A stretch of DNA of 64,000 nt from Gracilibacillus dipsosauri (GTDB lineage: Bacteria > Bacillota > Bacilli > Bacillales > Amphibacillaceae): positions 310,001 through 374,000 of the forward strand of contig NZ_QGTD01000004.1 in the NCBI RefSeq assembly GCF_003176895.1, written 5' to 3'. Shown here in pieces: positions 7,947-16,594 of this stretch. Within the stretch, counting starts at the first letter, position 1. The number at the start of each line of letters is the position of its first letter. A program made the position numbers and the translations under genes. The notes beneath the pieces are model-generated. The model ran no database searches. It saw only the letters and a program-made list of their open reading frames with translations, and was not told where the DNA came from.

Positions 7947-9772
7947 AAACAATGAATGCCGTTATTTATGCACGTGTTAGTACAGAAGACCAAGCTAGAG
8001 AAGGCTATAGTATTGCAGCTCAAAAAGAGTTGTTAGTAGAATATGCAGAAAGACATGGACTCACAATTATAGATGAATATATTGACGAAGGGAAAAGTGG
8101 AAAAAGTATAGATGGGCGCCCTCAAATGACTCGTCTGCTAGAAGATGCTAGTCAAAATAAATTTGATGCTGTTATGACCTATAAATTAGACCGTATTGCG
8201 AGAAGAGTTAGTGATGCATCTGTTATAGTCGAAACTTTAGGAACTCACAATGTACAGTTGATTAGTTTATCAGAGGGTATTGATACAACAACAATACATG
8301 GAAAGTTAATTTACAATATTTTAAGTGCTATTGCAGAAAACGAACGCGAGCAGATAGCTGGCCGTGTGAAAATGGGTATGACTCAGAGAGCAAAAGAAGG
8401 CAAATGGAATGGTGGTCTATGTCTTGGTTACGATTCCAAAGAAAAGCAACTTTTTGTAAATCATGATGAAGCAAAAATAGTAAGAGAGATATTCGAACTT
8501 GCCGACAGAGGATACGGGTACAAAAAAATAGCTGGAATCGTAAACCGTAAAGGGTATAAAACGAAACGAGGCAGGGAATTTTCCATTGCTACATTAAAAG
8601 GGATATTAGATAATCCTGTTTATATTGGAAAAGTCCGATTTAATCAACATGAGAATTGGGCGGAAAAAAGGCGGAAAGGAAAAAATAAAGACCCTATCAT
8701 TGTTGATGGTAAACACGAACCAATTATTGATACAGATTTATGGGAACGTGTGCAAATAAAAAGACAAGAACGCTCATTTAAAGCCGTGCAGTCCAATAAC
8801 CCTTATTTTCTATCTAAACTAATACGTTGTCCTCAATGTGGCGCTGGTATGGTAGCTGGAACATCTAATGGAAAAACCAAAAAATACCGATATTACAAGT
8901 GTGGTAACTTCCATAACAAAGGTGCATCTGTATGTTCATCCAATAGTATTAATGCTGACCTGGCAGAGGCGCAAGTACTTGAGGAAATTAAACGTATAGT
9001 CACAGATTCTAACTTCATACAACAATTGGTCCAAAAAATGAATCAAGAGAGAAAAAATGCCTTTGAACCACTAATAGCTCAGAAGGAATATATTGAATCA
9101 AAAATAAAGGAAAATGAGAAAAAGATTAATAATGCAATAGAGGAGCTAATGGATGACACAGATTTAAAGCCGCTTATTACAGAGAAAATAAAAGAACACC
9201 AACAAGTAATCGCAGCCAGTCAAATAAAGTTAGAAAGAATCGAGGAAGAGCTCGCAAACATCAATACAAAACCAATTAATTTAATGGCGCTTCATCATTT
9301 TATTAAAAATATCGATGAAATACTGGAAAAAGTAAGTGGTGAAGAAAAGAAAGAGCTATTACGTATGATTGTGGAACAGATTGAGATTACGCCGTCGGCT
9401 GAGAAAAGGAGCCACAGTAGACAGAAGGGACGGGAGGTTACTAACATTAAGTTATACTTTGACTTTACTCCAGAAGCAGTAAAAAAAAAGTCAAAAAGCC
9501 TGCTCCTAAAGATGGCGAGCTATGCTCATGATAAGAATGTTGATTTGGCGCCCTTGAATAAAGTGAATCCTACAGAAAAAGAGCTGAGGGACACATTGAG
9601 GTCCCTCTCAGTTTTACCCTCACTTATGGTACGGTTCCCCCTTCAAAATCCGAACCCCCCGATAAACCTGCTCCACCAAAACCAGTCTCATCAACTGATG
9701 CGGAAACGTCATCTTCGAAAAAGACAACGCATAATCACTTTGCTGCCTAACTTCCTCACTCAACCCAAGTGA
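7943..9772 (+). CDS. Large serine recombinase (element integrase), C-terminus reading into rlmH
   Basis: A 609-residue open frame. The resolvase catalytic domain has YARVSTEDQ with Ser13 as nucleophile and RLDRIARR-type Arg residues (KLDRIARR). It is followed by the Recombinase domain (about 155-275), a zinc ribbon (CPQCGAGM...CGNF...ASVC, about 296-335) and a coiled coil (about 365-470). Homology-like sequence ends near residue 515 ([10 protein letters not shown]). The remaining ~95 residues include a stretch across the rlmH terminator and the last ~51 residues antisense to rlmH. The native C-terminus in the free element is probably different. It catalyses integration and excision, presumably at the rlmH 3' end. 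It is not a recognisable CcrA, CcrB or CcrC by eye. Confidence 0.93.
   Translation: MKTMNAVIYARVSTEDQAREGYSIAAQKELLVEYAERHGLTIIDEYIDEGKSGKSIDGRPQMTRLLEDASQNKFDAVMTYKLDRIARRVSDASVIVETLGTHNVQLISLSEGIDTTTIHGKLIYNILSAIAENEREQIAGRVKMGMTQRAKEGKWNGGLCLGYDSKEKQLFVNHDEAKIVREIFELADRGYGYKKIAGIVNRKGYKTKRGREFSIATLKGILDNPVYIGKVRFNQHENWAEKRRKGKNKDPIIVDGKHEPIIDTDLWERVQIKRQERSFKAVQSNNPYFLSKLIRCPQCGAGMVAGTSNGKTKKYRYYKCGNFHNKGASVCSSNSINADLAEAQVLEEIKRIVTDSNFIQQLVQKMNQERKNAFEPLIAQKEYIESKIKENEKKINNAIEELMDDTDLKPLITEKIKEHQQVIAASQIKLERIEEELANINTKPINLMALHHFIKNIDEILEKVSGEEKKELLRMIVEQIEITPSAEKRSHSRQKGREVTNIKLYFDFTPEAVKKKSKSLLLKMASYAHDKNVDLAPLNKVNPTEKELRDTLRSLSVLPSLMVRFPLQNPNPPINLLHQNQSHQLMRKRHLRKRQRIITLLPNFLTQPK
9577..9613 (-). 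terminator. Terminator downstream of rlmH
   Basis: Read leftward, CTGAGAGGGAC and GTCCCTCAG pair around an 8-base loop, followed by CTCTTTTTC. It lies 7 bases past the rlmH stop and inside the open frame of the recombinase, so it could also disturb recombinase transcription. Confidence 0.7.
9600..9645. other. Probable attachment-site junction at the rlmH 3' end
   Basis: The recombinase frame runs without a break into the last codons of rlmH. rlmH 3' ends (here ...GEPYHK stop) are the known integration target of SCC elements. No second exact copy of the junction was found in the window, as expected if the other end lies left of base 1. The crossover position is not determined. Confidence 0.4.
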
Positions 9773-10099
9773 TCCCCCAATAACAAACACAATTTTACTC
9801 TTCCCATGAATCATAAGCTGGTCCAATTTTTCGGCAAATTTCTCGGAGGTGATCATTTGACCCTTTATTTCCAGGGAAATAATATACGCATCTCGGGGAA
9901 TTTTCGACAATATTTTTTCGCCTTCCTTGCGTTTGACTTCCTCTTGCTCTGCTTCACTCATGTTTTCTGGGGCTTTTTCGTCGGGGACTTCGATTATTTC
10001 CATATTGGCATATGCGCTTAATCGCTTCATATACTCTTGTATACCCTGTTTTAAATATTTCTCCTTTAATTTTCCAACCGCTATGATCGTTATTTTCAC
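9620..10099 (-). CDS. rlmH: 23S rRNA (pseudouridine1915-N3) methyltransferase RlmH
   Basis: A 159-residue SPOUT-fold methyltransferase, full length for the family. The knot-forming SAM site reads [11 protein letters not shown] (about residues 103-113), and the conserved end is [13 protein letters not shown]. It methylates pseudouridine 1915 in helix 69 of 23S rRNA. The reading frame is intact, so integration of the neighbouring element has preserved the coding 3' end. This is the orfX locus, whose 3' end receives SCCmec in staphylococci. Confidence 0.97.
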   Translation of the reverse strand: MKITIIAVGKLKEKYLKQGIQEYMKRLSAYANMEIIEVPDEKAPENMSEAEQEEVKRKEGEKILSKIPRDAYIISLEIKGQMITSEKFAEKLDQLMIHGKSKIVFVIGGSLGLSEEVRQQSDYALSFSKMTFPHQLMRLVLVEQVYRGVRILKGEPYHK

Positions 10100-10262
10100 T
10101 GGCTAATAACATCCCTTCCGTTAACATTCATACTGCTATTGTAGCAAATTCTCATCCCATACACGAATCACGCTTATTGCTTTTCCCCCACTTTTACCTT
10201 AATCTTATAAGTAGGAGTCGTAGCGAAAACGATGCACTCCATTTGGAACTGGAGGCGATTAC

Positions 10263-10622
10263 ATGGAGAAAATCATCTTTATTGAAACAGGGACAGGAAT
10301 TGATGTCCATGGTCAGAATGTGACGAAAGCTTGCTTACGGGCGGTGGAAAACGCCATTCATTATAATTCGATGCCAGGGATTAAGGATTACTTACCAGAA
10401 CAAGATCTACATAATATGAAGGTCAATGTCCGATTGGCTGTACCAATGGACAAGGAAAAAGTCGACATTGAGAAAGTCAAAGCAGAGATCCCTTATGGTA
10501 CGGTTACGGTCGAAGTAATCGATGGAGGAATGGCGACAACTTCAGGTATTGTCTTAGAGGATAAAGAGGACAAGAATGATCTGATGTATATTGTTAATGC
10601 CGCCGTAGAAGTAGGCTACTAG
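10263..10622 (+). CDS. Lin0512 family protein
   Basis: A 119-residue protein matching the Lin0512 family (MEKIIFIETGTGIDVHGQNVTKA start; ADAV-like repeat of conserved Gly residues, KVDIEKVKAEIPYG; DDGGM-type motif here IDGGMATTSG). Family function is unknown. Members are small, about 115-120 residues, so this one is complete. It starts at ATG behind ACTGGAGGCG. The following reductase gene begins 25 bases after its stop and may be co-transcribed. Confidence 0.85.
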   Translation: MEKIIFIETGTGIDVHGQNVTKACLRAVENAIHYNSMPGIKDYLPEQDLHNMKVNVRLAVPMDKEKVDIEKVKAEIPYGTVTVEVIDGGMATTSGIVLEDKEDKNDLMYIVNAAVEVGY

Positions 10623-10647
10623 AAAAATTTTTCAGGGAGGAATGTCG

Positions 10648-11640
10648 ATGCAGTATATCGCGAAGGTAAGGCGTTATCATGAAATGACATACAATCGTTG
10701 TGGGAGGTCTGGGATTAAGCTACCAGCTATTTCGTTTGGCTTGTGGAATAATTTCGGTTGCGAGGATGCGATTGCTAATCAGCGGAGAATGCTGATGAAG
10801 GCATTTGATTTAGGAATTACCCATTTTGACCTTGCGAACAATTATGGTCCACCACCAGGTATAGCGGAGCGTAATTTTGGGCGAATTTTAAAGGAAACCT
10901 TTTCTGCCTATCGGGATGAAATGATTATTTCGACCAAGGCTGGCTATCGAATGTGGGATGGTCCGTATGGAGACTGGGGATCACGTAAATACTTAATCTC
11001 TAGCCTGGATCAAAGCTTACAGAGAATGGGTCTTGATTATGTCGATATCTTTTATCACCACCGCCCAGATCCGGAAACACCCCTTGAAGAAACAATGGCC
11101 GCGCTCGATCACATTGTCCGACAAGGAAAAGCCTTATATGTCGGAATCTCCAACTATAATGCAGAACAAACCAAACAAGCAGTGAAAATTCTCGAACAAC
11201 AAAAGACACCATTTATTATTCATCAAGCTGCTTATTCAATGCTAGATCGTTCGATTGAATCGGGTTTAACAGATGTACTCGAGGAGCATGGTGTTGGCTG
11301 TATTGCCTATGTACCATTAGCACAAGGGCTTCTAACCAATAAATATTTAAATGGCATTCCTAAGGATTCACGAGCGGCAAAAGAATATATTCCTTTCCTT
11401 AATTCAAAGGATATATCCTCTGATGTACTACAAAAAATTAAACGCCTCAATGATTTGGCCTTATCACGTGGACAATCACTTGCCCAAATGGCACTAGCCT
11501 GGGTATTACAGGAGAAAACGGTTGTTTCGGCATTAATTGGTGCAAGCCGTGTCAGTCAAATCGAGGAAAATGTGAAGGCATTACAGAACTTAACTTTTAC
11601 AGAGGAAGAATTAAAAGTAATTGATGATGTGTTAATATAA
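10648..11640 (+). CDS. Aldo/keto reductase (YghZ/MgrA type)
   Basis: A 330-residue TIM-barrel NADPH-dependent oxidoreductase. It shows the FGLWNNFG start, the catalytic tetrad region (FDLANNYGPP with Asp and Tyr, STKAGYRMWDGPYGDWGSRK with Lys, YHHRPDPETPLEE with His) and the NADP-binding end (SALIGASRVSQIEEN). Relatives reduce L-glyceraldehyde 3-phosphate and methylglyoxal. I used ATG 10648, 7 bases after GGGAGG, not the ATG at 10642 that touches it. It ends at a strong terminator. Confidence 0.93.
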   Translation: MQYIAKVRRYHEMTYNRCGRSGIKLPAISFGLWNNFGCEDAIANQRRMLMKAFDLGITHFDLANNYGPPPGIAERNFGRILKETFSAYRDEMIISTKAGYRMWDGPYGDWGSRKYLISSLDQSLQRMGLDYVDIFYHHRPDPETPLEETMAALDHIVRQGKALYVGISNYNAEQTKQAVKILEQQKTPFIIHQAAYSMLDRSIESGLTDVLEEHGVGCIAYVPLAQGLLTNKYLNGIPKDSRAAKEYIPFLNSKDISSDVLQKIKRLNDLALSRGQSLAQMALAWVLQEKTVVSALIGASRVSQIEENVKALQNLTFTEEELKVIDDVLI

Positions 11641-11650
11641 AAGAGATCAG

Positions 11651-11676
11651 ACACCTCACTAAATCGAGGTGTTTGT
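11651..11676 (+). terminator. Terminator of the reductase gene
   Basis: ACACCTC and GAGGTGT pair around 8 bases, followed by TTGTTTC, 11 bases past the stop codon. Confidence 0.8.
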
Positions 11677-11727
11677 TTCATTTTTTCTAAACGATCAAGA
11701 ATAGACATAATGTTAGCAGGTGGGAAT

Positions 11728-12567
11728 ATGACAAAGGTTATTTTTATGGACATAGACGGAACACTCGTGAATGATAATGGCGTGATTCCAGAATCAGCAA
11801 GGCTTGCGGTAAAGAAGGCAAGAGAAAATGGACATCTCGTATTTATCTGTACAGGTCGCTCGAAGGCAGAGCTATTTGACGACATATTAGAGGTGGGCTT
11901 TGATGGTATTATTGGGGCAGCTGGTGGATATATAGAAGTGAATCAAGAGGTTATTTTCCATGAGAATGTCAAGGCTGAGGATGTACGACAGCTTGTAGCG
12001 TTCTTTGATGAACATGGCGTCGACTTTTATTTAGAGTCCAATGGTGGGCTGTTTGCAAGCAAAAACTGTAAGCAGCACCTTCGTTCGATTATCGAGGATT
12101 ATGTCCAGGAAAAGCCCGAGGCAAAGGAAGAAGTCGAAAAAGGACTGCAACCATTTCATGATACTTTGATCGATGACGAGGATTTAATCAGAGAGGATAT
12201 TAACAAGATTTCCTTCCTTGCATCTGACCTACCGTTCGAGCGAATCGAGCAGGAATTTGCTTCAACATTTACCGTCATTCGTAGTACGGTTCCTTTATTT
12301 GGAGAAAATAGTGGTGAGCTCTCGATTCCAGGAATTCATAAAGCTACAGCCATCGCCAAATTGCTGGAGCATCTAAACATAGATAAGAAAGATACCTTTG
12401 CCTATGGAGATGGGATGAATGATTTAGAAATGATCGAATACGTACAGCACGGAATTGCGATGGGCAATGCCAAGGAAGCCTTAAAGCAAGCAGCAGATGA
12501 TGTGACCGATACACATGATGAGGCTGGGATCTGGAATAGCTTTTTGAAATATGGGTTAATAGACTAA
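11728..12567 (+). CDS. Cof-type HAD-IIB phosphatase
   Basis: A 279-residue HAD hydrolase: motif I DIDGTLVND (residues 8-16), motif II ICTGRS near residue 43, motif III Lys (GIHKATAIAKLL) and motif IV GDGMNDLEM near residue 230. The inserted C2B cap makes it HAD-IIB. Such enzymes dephosphorylate sugar phosphates, FMN or PLP, and the substrate cannot be told. ATG 11728 was chosen over the upstream ATG because AGGTGGG lies before it. Confidence 0.92.
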   Translation: MTKVIFMDIDGTLVNDNGVIPESARLAVKKARENGHLVFICTGRSKAELFDDILEVGFDGIIGAAGGYIEVNQEVIFHENVKAEDVRQLVAFFDEHGVDFYLESNGGLFASKNCKQHLRSIIEDYVQEKPEAKEEVEKGLQPFHDTLIDDEDLIREDINKISFLASDLPFERIEQEFASTFTVIRSTVPLFGENSGELSIPGIHKATAIAKLLEHLNIDKKDTFAYGDGMNDLEMIEYVQHGIAMGNAKEALKQAADDVTDTHDEAGIWNSFLKYGLID

Positions 12568-12576
12568 ATAATGGAA

Positions 12577-12609
12577 CCCTTTGGATAAGCGTTATCCAAG
12601 GGCTTTTCT
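12577..12609 (+). terminator. Terminator between convergent HAD and MocR genes
   Basis: CCC(T)TTGGATAA and TTATCCAAGGG form an 11-bp stem with one bulged T, followed by CTTTTCTTTT. It lies between genes that converge. Confidence 0.85.
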
Positions 12610-12611
12610 TT

Positions 12612-14090
12612 TCAAAAGTGAGGAGAGCTACCTTGTTTGTTCTTCAAATAAACAGCTGATTGCAGGAGATGACAAATGGTGGTTACTCCTTGTGTTAATG
12701 GTTGTTCATTCATATAAGAAAAGCTCAACCGCAAATGATGATTCTCTTGGTCTGCTGGATAACAAGCTGCTCCCGGTAAAAAAGTGATTTGTTCTTTTTT
12801 TGTTTCGACTAAGAAGTGATTGGTGTCCATCCAAGAAGGGAGAGTGAGCCATATATTTAATCCTCCTTTTGGTAGGAACCAAGAAACTTCTTCAGGTGCG
12901 TGTTGTGACAAAATATCCAGAACAAGATCCCGCCTAATTTTTAAAGCTATTCTTAATTTTTTTAAATGATCCATCATTCTTTTGGAAGTAATAAATGGAA
13001 TGATGGCTTTCTGCGTTAATAAGGGACTTCCTAAGTCGGTGTTAGCTTTCGCAGCTAATAAACGTTTGAATATAGAACCAGAGGCTGCTAAAATTCCTAT
13101 TCTACAACCCGGTGCTAATATTTTGCTTAAGCCTTTTAAGTAAATGACATGTCCTTCTTTATCAAGGCTTTTCATGGCTGCTGGAGGCTTTCTGTCAAAA
13201 TAGATTTCACTGCAAGGATCATCCTCAATGACTAAGCTCTGCGTACTTTCGGCAATTTCAAGAATCTCTCTACGACGCTTAGTCGGCATTACGGCCCCAG
13301 TAGGGTTATGAAATGTAGGAACAGTATAAATGATTTTTGGTTTATATTTATCACACAAATGGTGCAGTAAGTCTACCCTCATTCCTTCACTATCAACTGG
13401 AACAGTTAGAATGGTAGCACCTCTACCGCGAAACACATCAATAGCTCCTGGATAAGTTGGAGCTTCCATCACTACTACATCACCTGGGCCAACAAAAGTA
13501 CGAGCAATGAGGTCAATTCCTTGCTGTGAACCATTTGTCACTAAAATATTTTCCGGATCTGTCGACAAGTTCATTTTCTGTAAATACTCCACCATTGCCT
13601 GCCTAAGTGCCTTATCACCTTGGATCTCCCCATATTTCGATAGAACCCTTGGATTTTTAGAAAGCATGCGATGAATTTCCTGTTCTAAGTATCGATTAGG
13701 TAAAAGTCCAGGATCGATCATAGAAGAGGAAAGATGGATTTTCTCTGGTACTTGATGAAAGCGAGCAAATTGAGACCTTGGTAAATAATCTTCTACTGAC
13801 AGTTGCCAATCGTATGAACTGCTCCCTTTCTTCCCTTCTACCACTTCCTTTTTTGTCTTTTTTATAAAAGTTCCCTTACCTTGAACAGATGTGATAAATC
13901 CATCCTGTTCTAGCTTTTGATAGGCTTTCACTACTGTAACTAAGCTTACACCAAGCTGTTTTGAGAGCTTGCGAACAGATGGCAGAGGCGATCCTTCTTC
14001 TAAGAAATCAGAACGTATTTGATCGAGAACAGAATGATATATTTGGTTCGTAATAGACATGTCAGCATTACGTTGTATTTCTATGTGCAT
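12612..14090 (-). CDS. MocR/PdxR-type regulator (GntR domain fused to aminotransferase fold)
   Basis: A 492-residue fusion. A winged-helix GntR domain (about residues 1-75: LPSVRKLSKQLGVSLVTVVKAYQKLEQDGF, TSVQGKGTFI) leads through a linker to a fold-type I aminotransferase domain (about 110-480). The PLP lysine lies in LKGLSKILAPGCRIG near residue 333. These proteins bind PLP or an aldimine as effector and control adjacent metabolic genes. It is divergent from a PhzF-family gene, and the intergenic region holds three copies of AGTGTTATAC, a likely binding site set. It is therefore probably a specific regulator of the PhzF gene and of itself. Confidence 0.93.
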   Translation of the reverse strand: MHIEIQRNADMSITNQIYHSVLDQIRSDFLEEGSPLPSVRKLSKQLGVSLVTVVKAYQKLEQDGFITSVQGKGTFIKKTKKEVVEGKKGSSSYDWQLSVEDYLPRSQFARFHQVPEKIHLSSSMIDPGLLPNRYLEQEIHRMLSKNPRVLSKYGEIQGDKALRQAMVEYLQKMNLSTDPENILVTNGSQQGIDLIARTFVGPGDVVVMEAPTYPGAIDVFRGRGATILTVPVDSEGMRVDLLHHLCDKYKPKIIYTVPTFHNPTGAVMPTKRRREILEIAESTQSLVIEDDPCSEIYFDRKPPAAMKSLDKEGHVIYLKGLSKILAPGCRIGILAASGSIFKRLLAAKANTDLGSPLLTQKAIIPFITSKRMMDHLKKLRIALKIRRDLVLDILSQHAPEEVSWFLPKGGLNIWLTLPSWMDTNHFLVETKKEQITFLPGAACYPADQENHHLRLSFSYMNEQPLTQGVTTICHLLQSAVYLKNKQGSSPHF

Positions 14091-14106
14091 GAGTTTACCT
14101 CCTTTA

Positions 14107-14183
14107 AGTGTTATACTCTGACATTGAGTGTTATACCTTTGTAGATGTAAAATAACCGCAAATGATTAAAATAGTATAACACT
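14107..14183. promoter_or_regulatory. Three AGTGTTATAC operator copies in the MocR/PhzF divergent region
   Basis: Perfect direct repeats AGTGTTATAC at 14107-14116 and 14127-14136, spaced exactly 20 bases, plus an inverted exact copy (GTATAACACT) at 14174-14183 next to the PhzF ribosome site. Direct repeats two helical turns apart suit MocR-type dimers (inference). Confidence 0.7.
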
Positions 14184-14195
14184 GGAGGGAATGAA

Positions 14196-14978
14196 ATGAA
14201 ATATTTCGTAGTAGATGCTTTTGCAGAAAAGGTATTTGAAGGAAATCCAGCAGGCATCTGTATCATGAGGGATTGGATTTCGGATGAGCTCATGCAGAAA
14301 ATAGCGATGGAGAATAACCTCTCGGAAACAGCATTTGCCGTAAAGGAAGGAACACATTATGGACTGAGATGGTTTACACCTGGAGCAGAAATTAATCTTT
14401 GTGGTCATGCTACATTAGCAACAGCATTTATATTATTAAATAATCATGAAAGGAAATCCAATCAAGTCAAGTTTCGCACAATCAGTGGGGAGTTAATTGT
14501 AAATCAACAAGATAATTTATATGAATTGGACTTTCCTGCTGTTCCTTCCGAAGAGATGGAGGTTTCTGAAGAAATGATCCATGCTCTGGGAATCGTGCCA
14601 AAAGAAGCATTCTTAAATAGAGATCTTATTTTCGTATTAGATTCGGAGGAAGAAGTGAGAAACATAAGTCCTGACTTTGCCAAATTAGAAGCATTACCAG
14701 ATGGATTGGGGGTTTGTGTAACAGCGAAAGGGAGAGACTATGATTTTGTTTCTCGAGGTTTTTTTCCTAAGCTAAAGGTAAAGGAAGACCCCGTAACAGG
14801 TTCTTTACATTGTAGTTTAATTCCGCTTTGGTCGAATAGACTAGGGAAAAAGGAAATGGTGGCGAGACAAATATCAGATAGAGGTGGGACGCTATATTGT
14901 AAATACGAGGATACTCGAGTGAAAATTGCTGGAAGAGCAGTGTTATATTCAGAAGCCGAATTAACTATTGAGATTTAA
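14196..14978 (+). CDS. PhzF-family isomerase/epimerase
   Basis: A 260-residue diaminopimelate epimerase-like protein of the PhzF family: GNPAGICIM near residues 17-25, catalytic-site Glu in NNLSETAF (about 39-46), LRWFTPGAEINLCGHATLA, and EDPVTGSLHC near residue 201. Family members isomerise small metabolites, and most substrates are unknown. It starts at ATG with TGGAGGGA upstream. Divergent pairing with a MocR regulator suggests an amino-acid- or PLP-linked role. It is slightly shorter than the usual 280-300 residues but keeps both lobes. Confidence 0.9.
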   Translation: MKYFVVDAFAEKVFEGNPAGICIMRDWISDELMQKIAMENNLSETAFAVKEGTHYGLRWFTPGAEINLCGHATLATAFILLNNHERKSNQVKFRTISGELIVNQQDNLYELDFPAVPSEEMEVSEEMIHALGIVPKEAFLNRDLIFVLDSEEEVRNISPDFAKLEALPDGLGVCVTAKGRDYDFVSRGFFPKLKVKEDPVTGSLHCSLIPLWSNRLGKKEMVARQISDRGGTLYCKYEDTRVKIAGRAVLYSEAELTIEI

Positions 14979-15055
14979 TTCTGCAATAATATACTATAAC
15001 CCCTTCCCTCTTTCACTGTAAAATAACAGAAGAAACACGGAAGGGAGTTATCCTT

Positions 15056-15631
15056 ATGAATATCCTATCTTTTTTAACATATTGTTTTATTGTGACCTTT
15101 ACCCCTGGACCTACGAATATTGTGATATTATCGACCGTTCATCAATCAGGGACGAAAAAAGCACTGAGATATACTTACGGGGCTACGATTGCCTTTGGTT
15201 TACTACTCGGTCTCTCTGCGATGCTAAATACATTACTTGTTACGGTCATTCCTAAGCTTTTAATTTTCATGCAGGTCATTGGAACACTTTATATGCTCTA
15301 TCTTGCCTATCAAATCTATCAATCAGATGCCTCCAACCGAAAGGTACACGATACCGGCACCTTTCTATCAGGATTCCTGATGCAGTTTTTAAATCCGAAG
15401 GTACTACTGTTTTGTATGACAGTCATCCCTAGCTTTATTCTACCGTACACAAAAGCACCATCTGCGCTAACAATTAGCGTTATCGGGATCACGGTGATTG
15501 GATTTTTGGCATTTATAACATGGTTGCTTTTCGGTTCCATTTTCAGGACGTTTTTACAGAAGCATAGTAAAATAGTGAATGTAGTGATGGCATTATTTTT
15601 AGCTTATTCTGCTGTGATGATCTGGATGTAG
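15056..15631 (+). CDS. LysE-family amino acid exporter
   Basis: A 191-residue membrane protein with about six hydrophobic segments and the family motif FTPGPTNIVILSTV near residues 14-27 (RhtB/LysE signature GPN-like). FLMQFLNPKVLLF in the middle is also typical. It would export an amino acid or analogue by proton exchange. AAGGGAG precedes the ATG. The AraC regulator follows within a dozen bases, so the two form an operon. Export of a toxic amino acid under AraC control is the simplest reading. Confidence 0.9.
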   Translation: MNILSFLTYCFIVTFTPGPTNIVILSTVHQSGTKKALRYTYGATIAFGLLLGLSAMLNTLLVTVIPKLLIFMQVIGTLYMLYLAYQIYQSDASNRKVHDTGTFLSGFLMQFLNPKVLLFCMTVIPSFILPYTKAPSALTISVIGITVIGFLAFITWLLFGSIFRTFLQKHSKIVNVVMALFLAYSAVMIWM

Positions 15632-15642
15632 AGGTGATTGAT

Positions 15643-16422
15643 TTGGACAAATTTATTTATAAAAAAGCTGCCGGTATTACGGCATTGTCAGCGAGCATTT
15701 CTGAATTTTCCTATAAAAAACATTCCCATAAGGAATATGCGATGGGGGTTACCTTACGTGGTATTCAACACTTTAACATGGACGGTAGCTTGCAATTGTC
15801 CTATCAAAATGGTGTGATGCTATTTAATCCAGAACAGGCACATGATGGAATGGCCCATGATGAAACAGGGCTGGACTACGTTATGCTATACATTGATCCT
15901 GAATTACTCTTTGAAGCAACGGAAAAGAAGGATTTGATTCATTTTTCCACCCCTGTTGTCTATGATGTGAATATCCAACAAAAAATACTGCGTCTATCTC
16001 ATGCGATTTTAAATGAAAAAGATGAGGCGTTATGTAGTGAATGGTTCCTATCTTTGACAGATAGTCTTATGATGCGAAATAACCTTGCTGCAGATACGAA
16101 AAAAGATAATGTGCTGATACGAAAAGCGAAGGAAATGCTTCATGCCAACATGGAAAATGTGCTAAAGCTTGATGAAATATGTAAAGAGCTTGGGCTATCG
16201 AAATTCCAGTTTATTCGATTATTCAAATCCCATACCGGTATTTCCCCTTACCAATATTTTCTTAACTGTAAGGTGGAGCGCGCCAAGGCATTAATCGAAG
16301 AACATCGTGATATTTATACAGCTGTTGCGGAATGTGGCTTTGTTGATTTAGCCCATTTAAATAAACATTTTAAGAGTGTTTATGGGACCACAGCATTGGA
16401 GTATATTTCGCATATGAATTGA
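15643..16422 (+). CDS. AraC-family regulator with cupin sensor domain
   Basis: About 260 residues: an N-terminal cupin-like ligand domain (HSHKEYAMGVTLRGIQHF near residues 26-43) and two C-terminal helix-turn-helices (LDEICKELGLSKFQFIRLFK; VAECGFVDLAHLNKHFKSVYG). The start is uncertain: TTG 15643 lies 6 bases after GAGGTG, while the GTG at 15634 is inside that site. It directly follows the LysE exporter gene and probably controls it. Confidence 0.9.
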   Translation: MDKFIYKKAAGITALSASISEFSYKKHSHKEYAMGVTLRGIQHFNMDGSLQLSYQNGVMLFNPEQAHDGMAHDETGLDYVMLYIDPELLFEATEKKDLIHFSTPVVYDVNIQQKILRLSHAILNEKDEALCSEWFLSLTDSLMMRNNLAADTKKDNVLIRKAKEMLHANMENVLKLDEICKELGLSKFQFIRLFKSHTGISPYQYFLNCKVERAKALIEEHRDIYTAVAECGFVDLAHLNKHFKSVYGTTALEYISHMN

Positions 16423-16558
16423 ACCTTTCCTTTTTATAAATTCCTTAGAACAAGATTACCTAATAAGATAAAAACTTAATAACTTTTTTAATCAGCCGCA
16501 TTTTTCCAATGGAAGAATGCGGTTTTTGCCTGTTAGATGAGGTTTTGCCAAATTAGTA

Positions 16559-16588
16559 TTGACATGCAGTCATATGGTTGCATATAAT
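16559..16588 (+). promoter_or_regulatory. Promoter/operator of the first ArsR gene (leaderless geometry)
   Basis: TTGACA (16559-16564), an 18-base spacer, then TATAAT (16583-16588). The spacer end and -10 read CATATGGTTGCATATAAT. The ATG begins 7 bases after the -10, so transcription would start at or next to the start codon. The same arrangement recurs at 52453. Confidence 0.75.
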
Positions 16589-16594
16589 AAAATT

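Noticed and set aside
16559-16594. Upstream ATGs as start of the first ArsR gene
   Set aside because: They fall inside the -35/-10 region.
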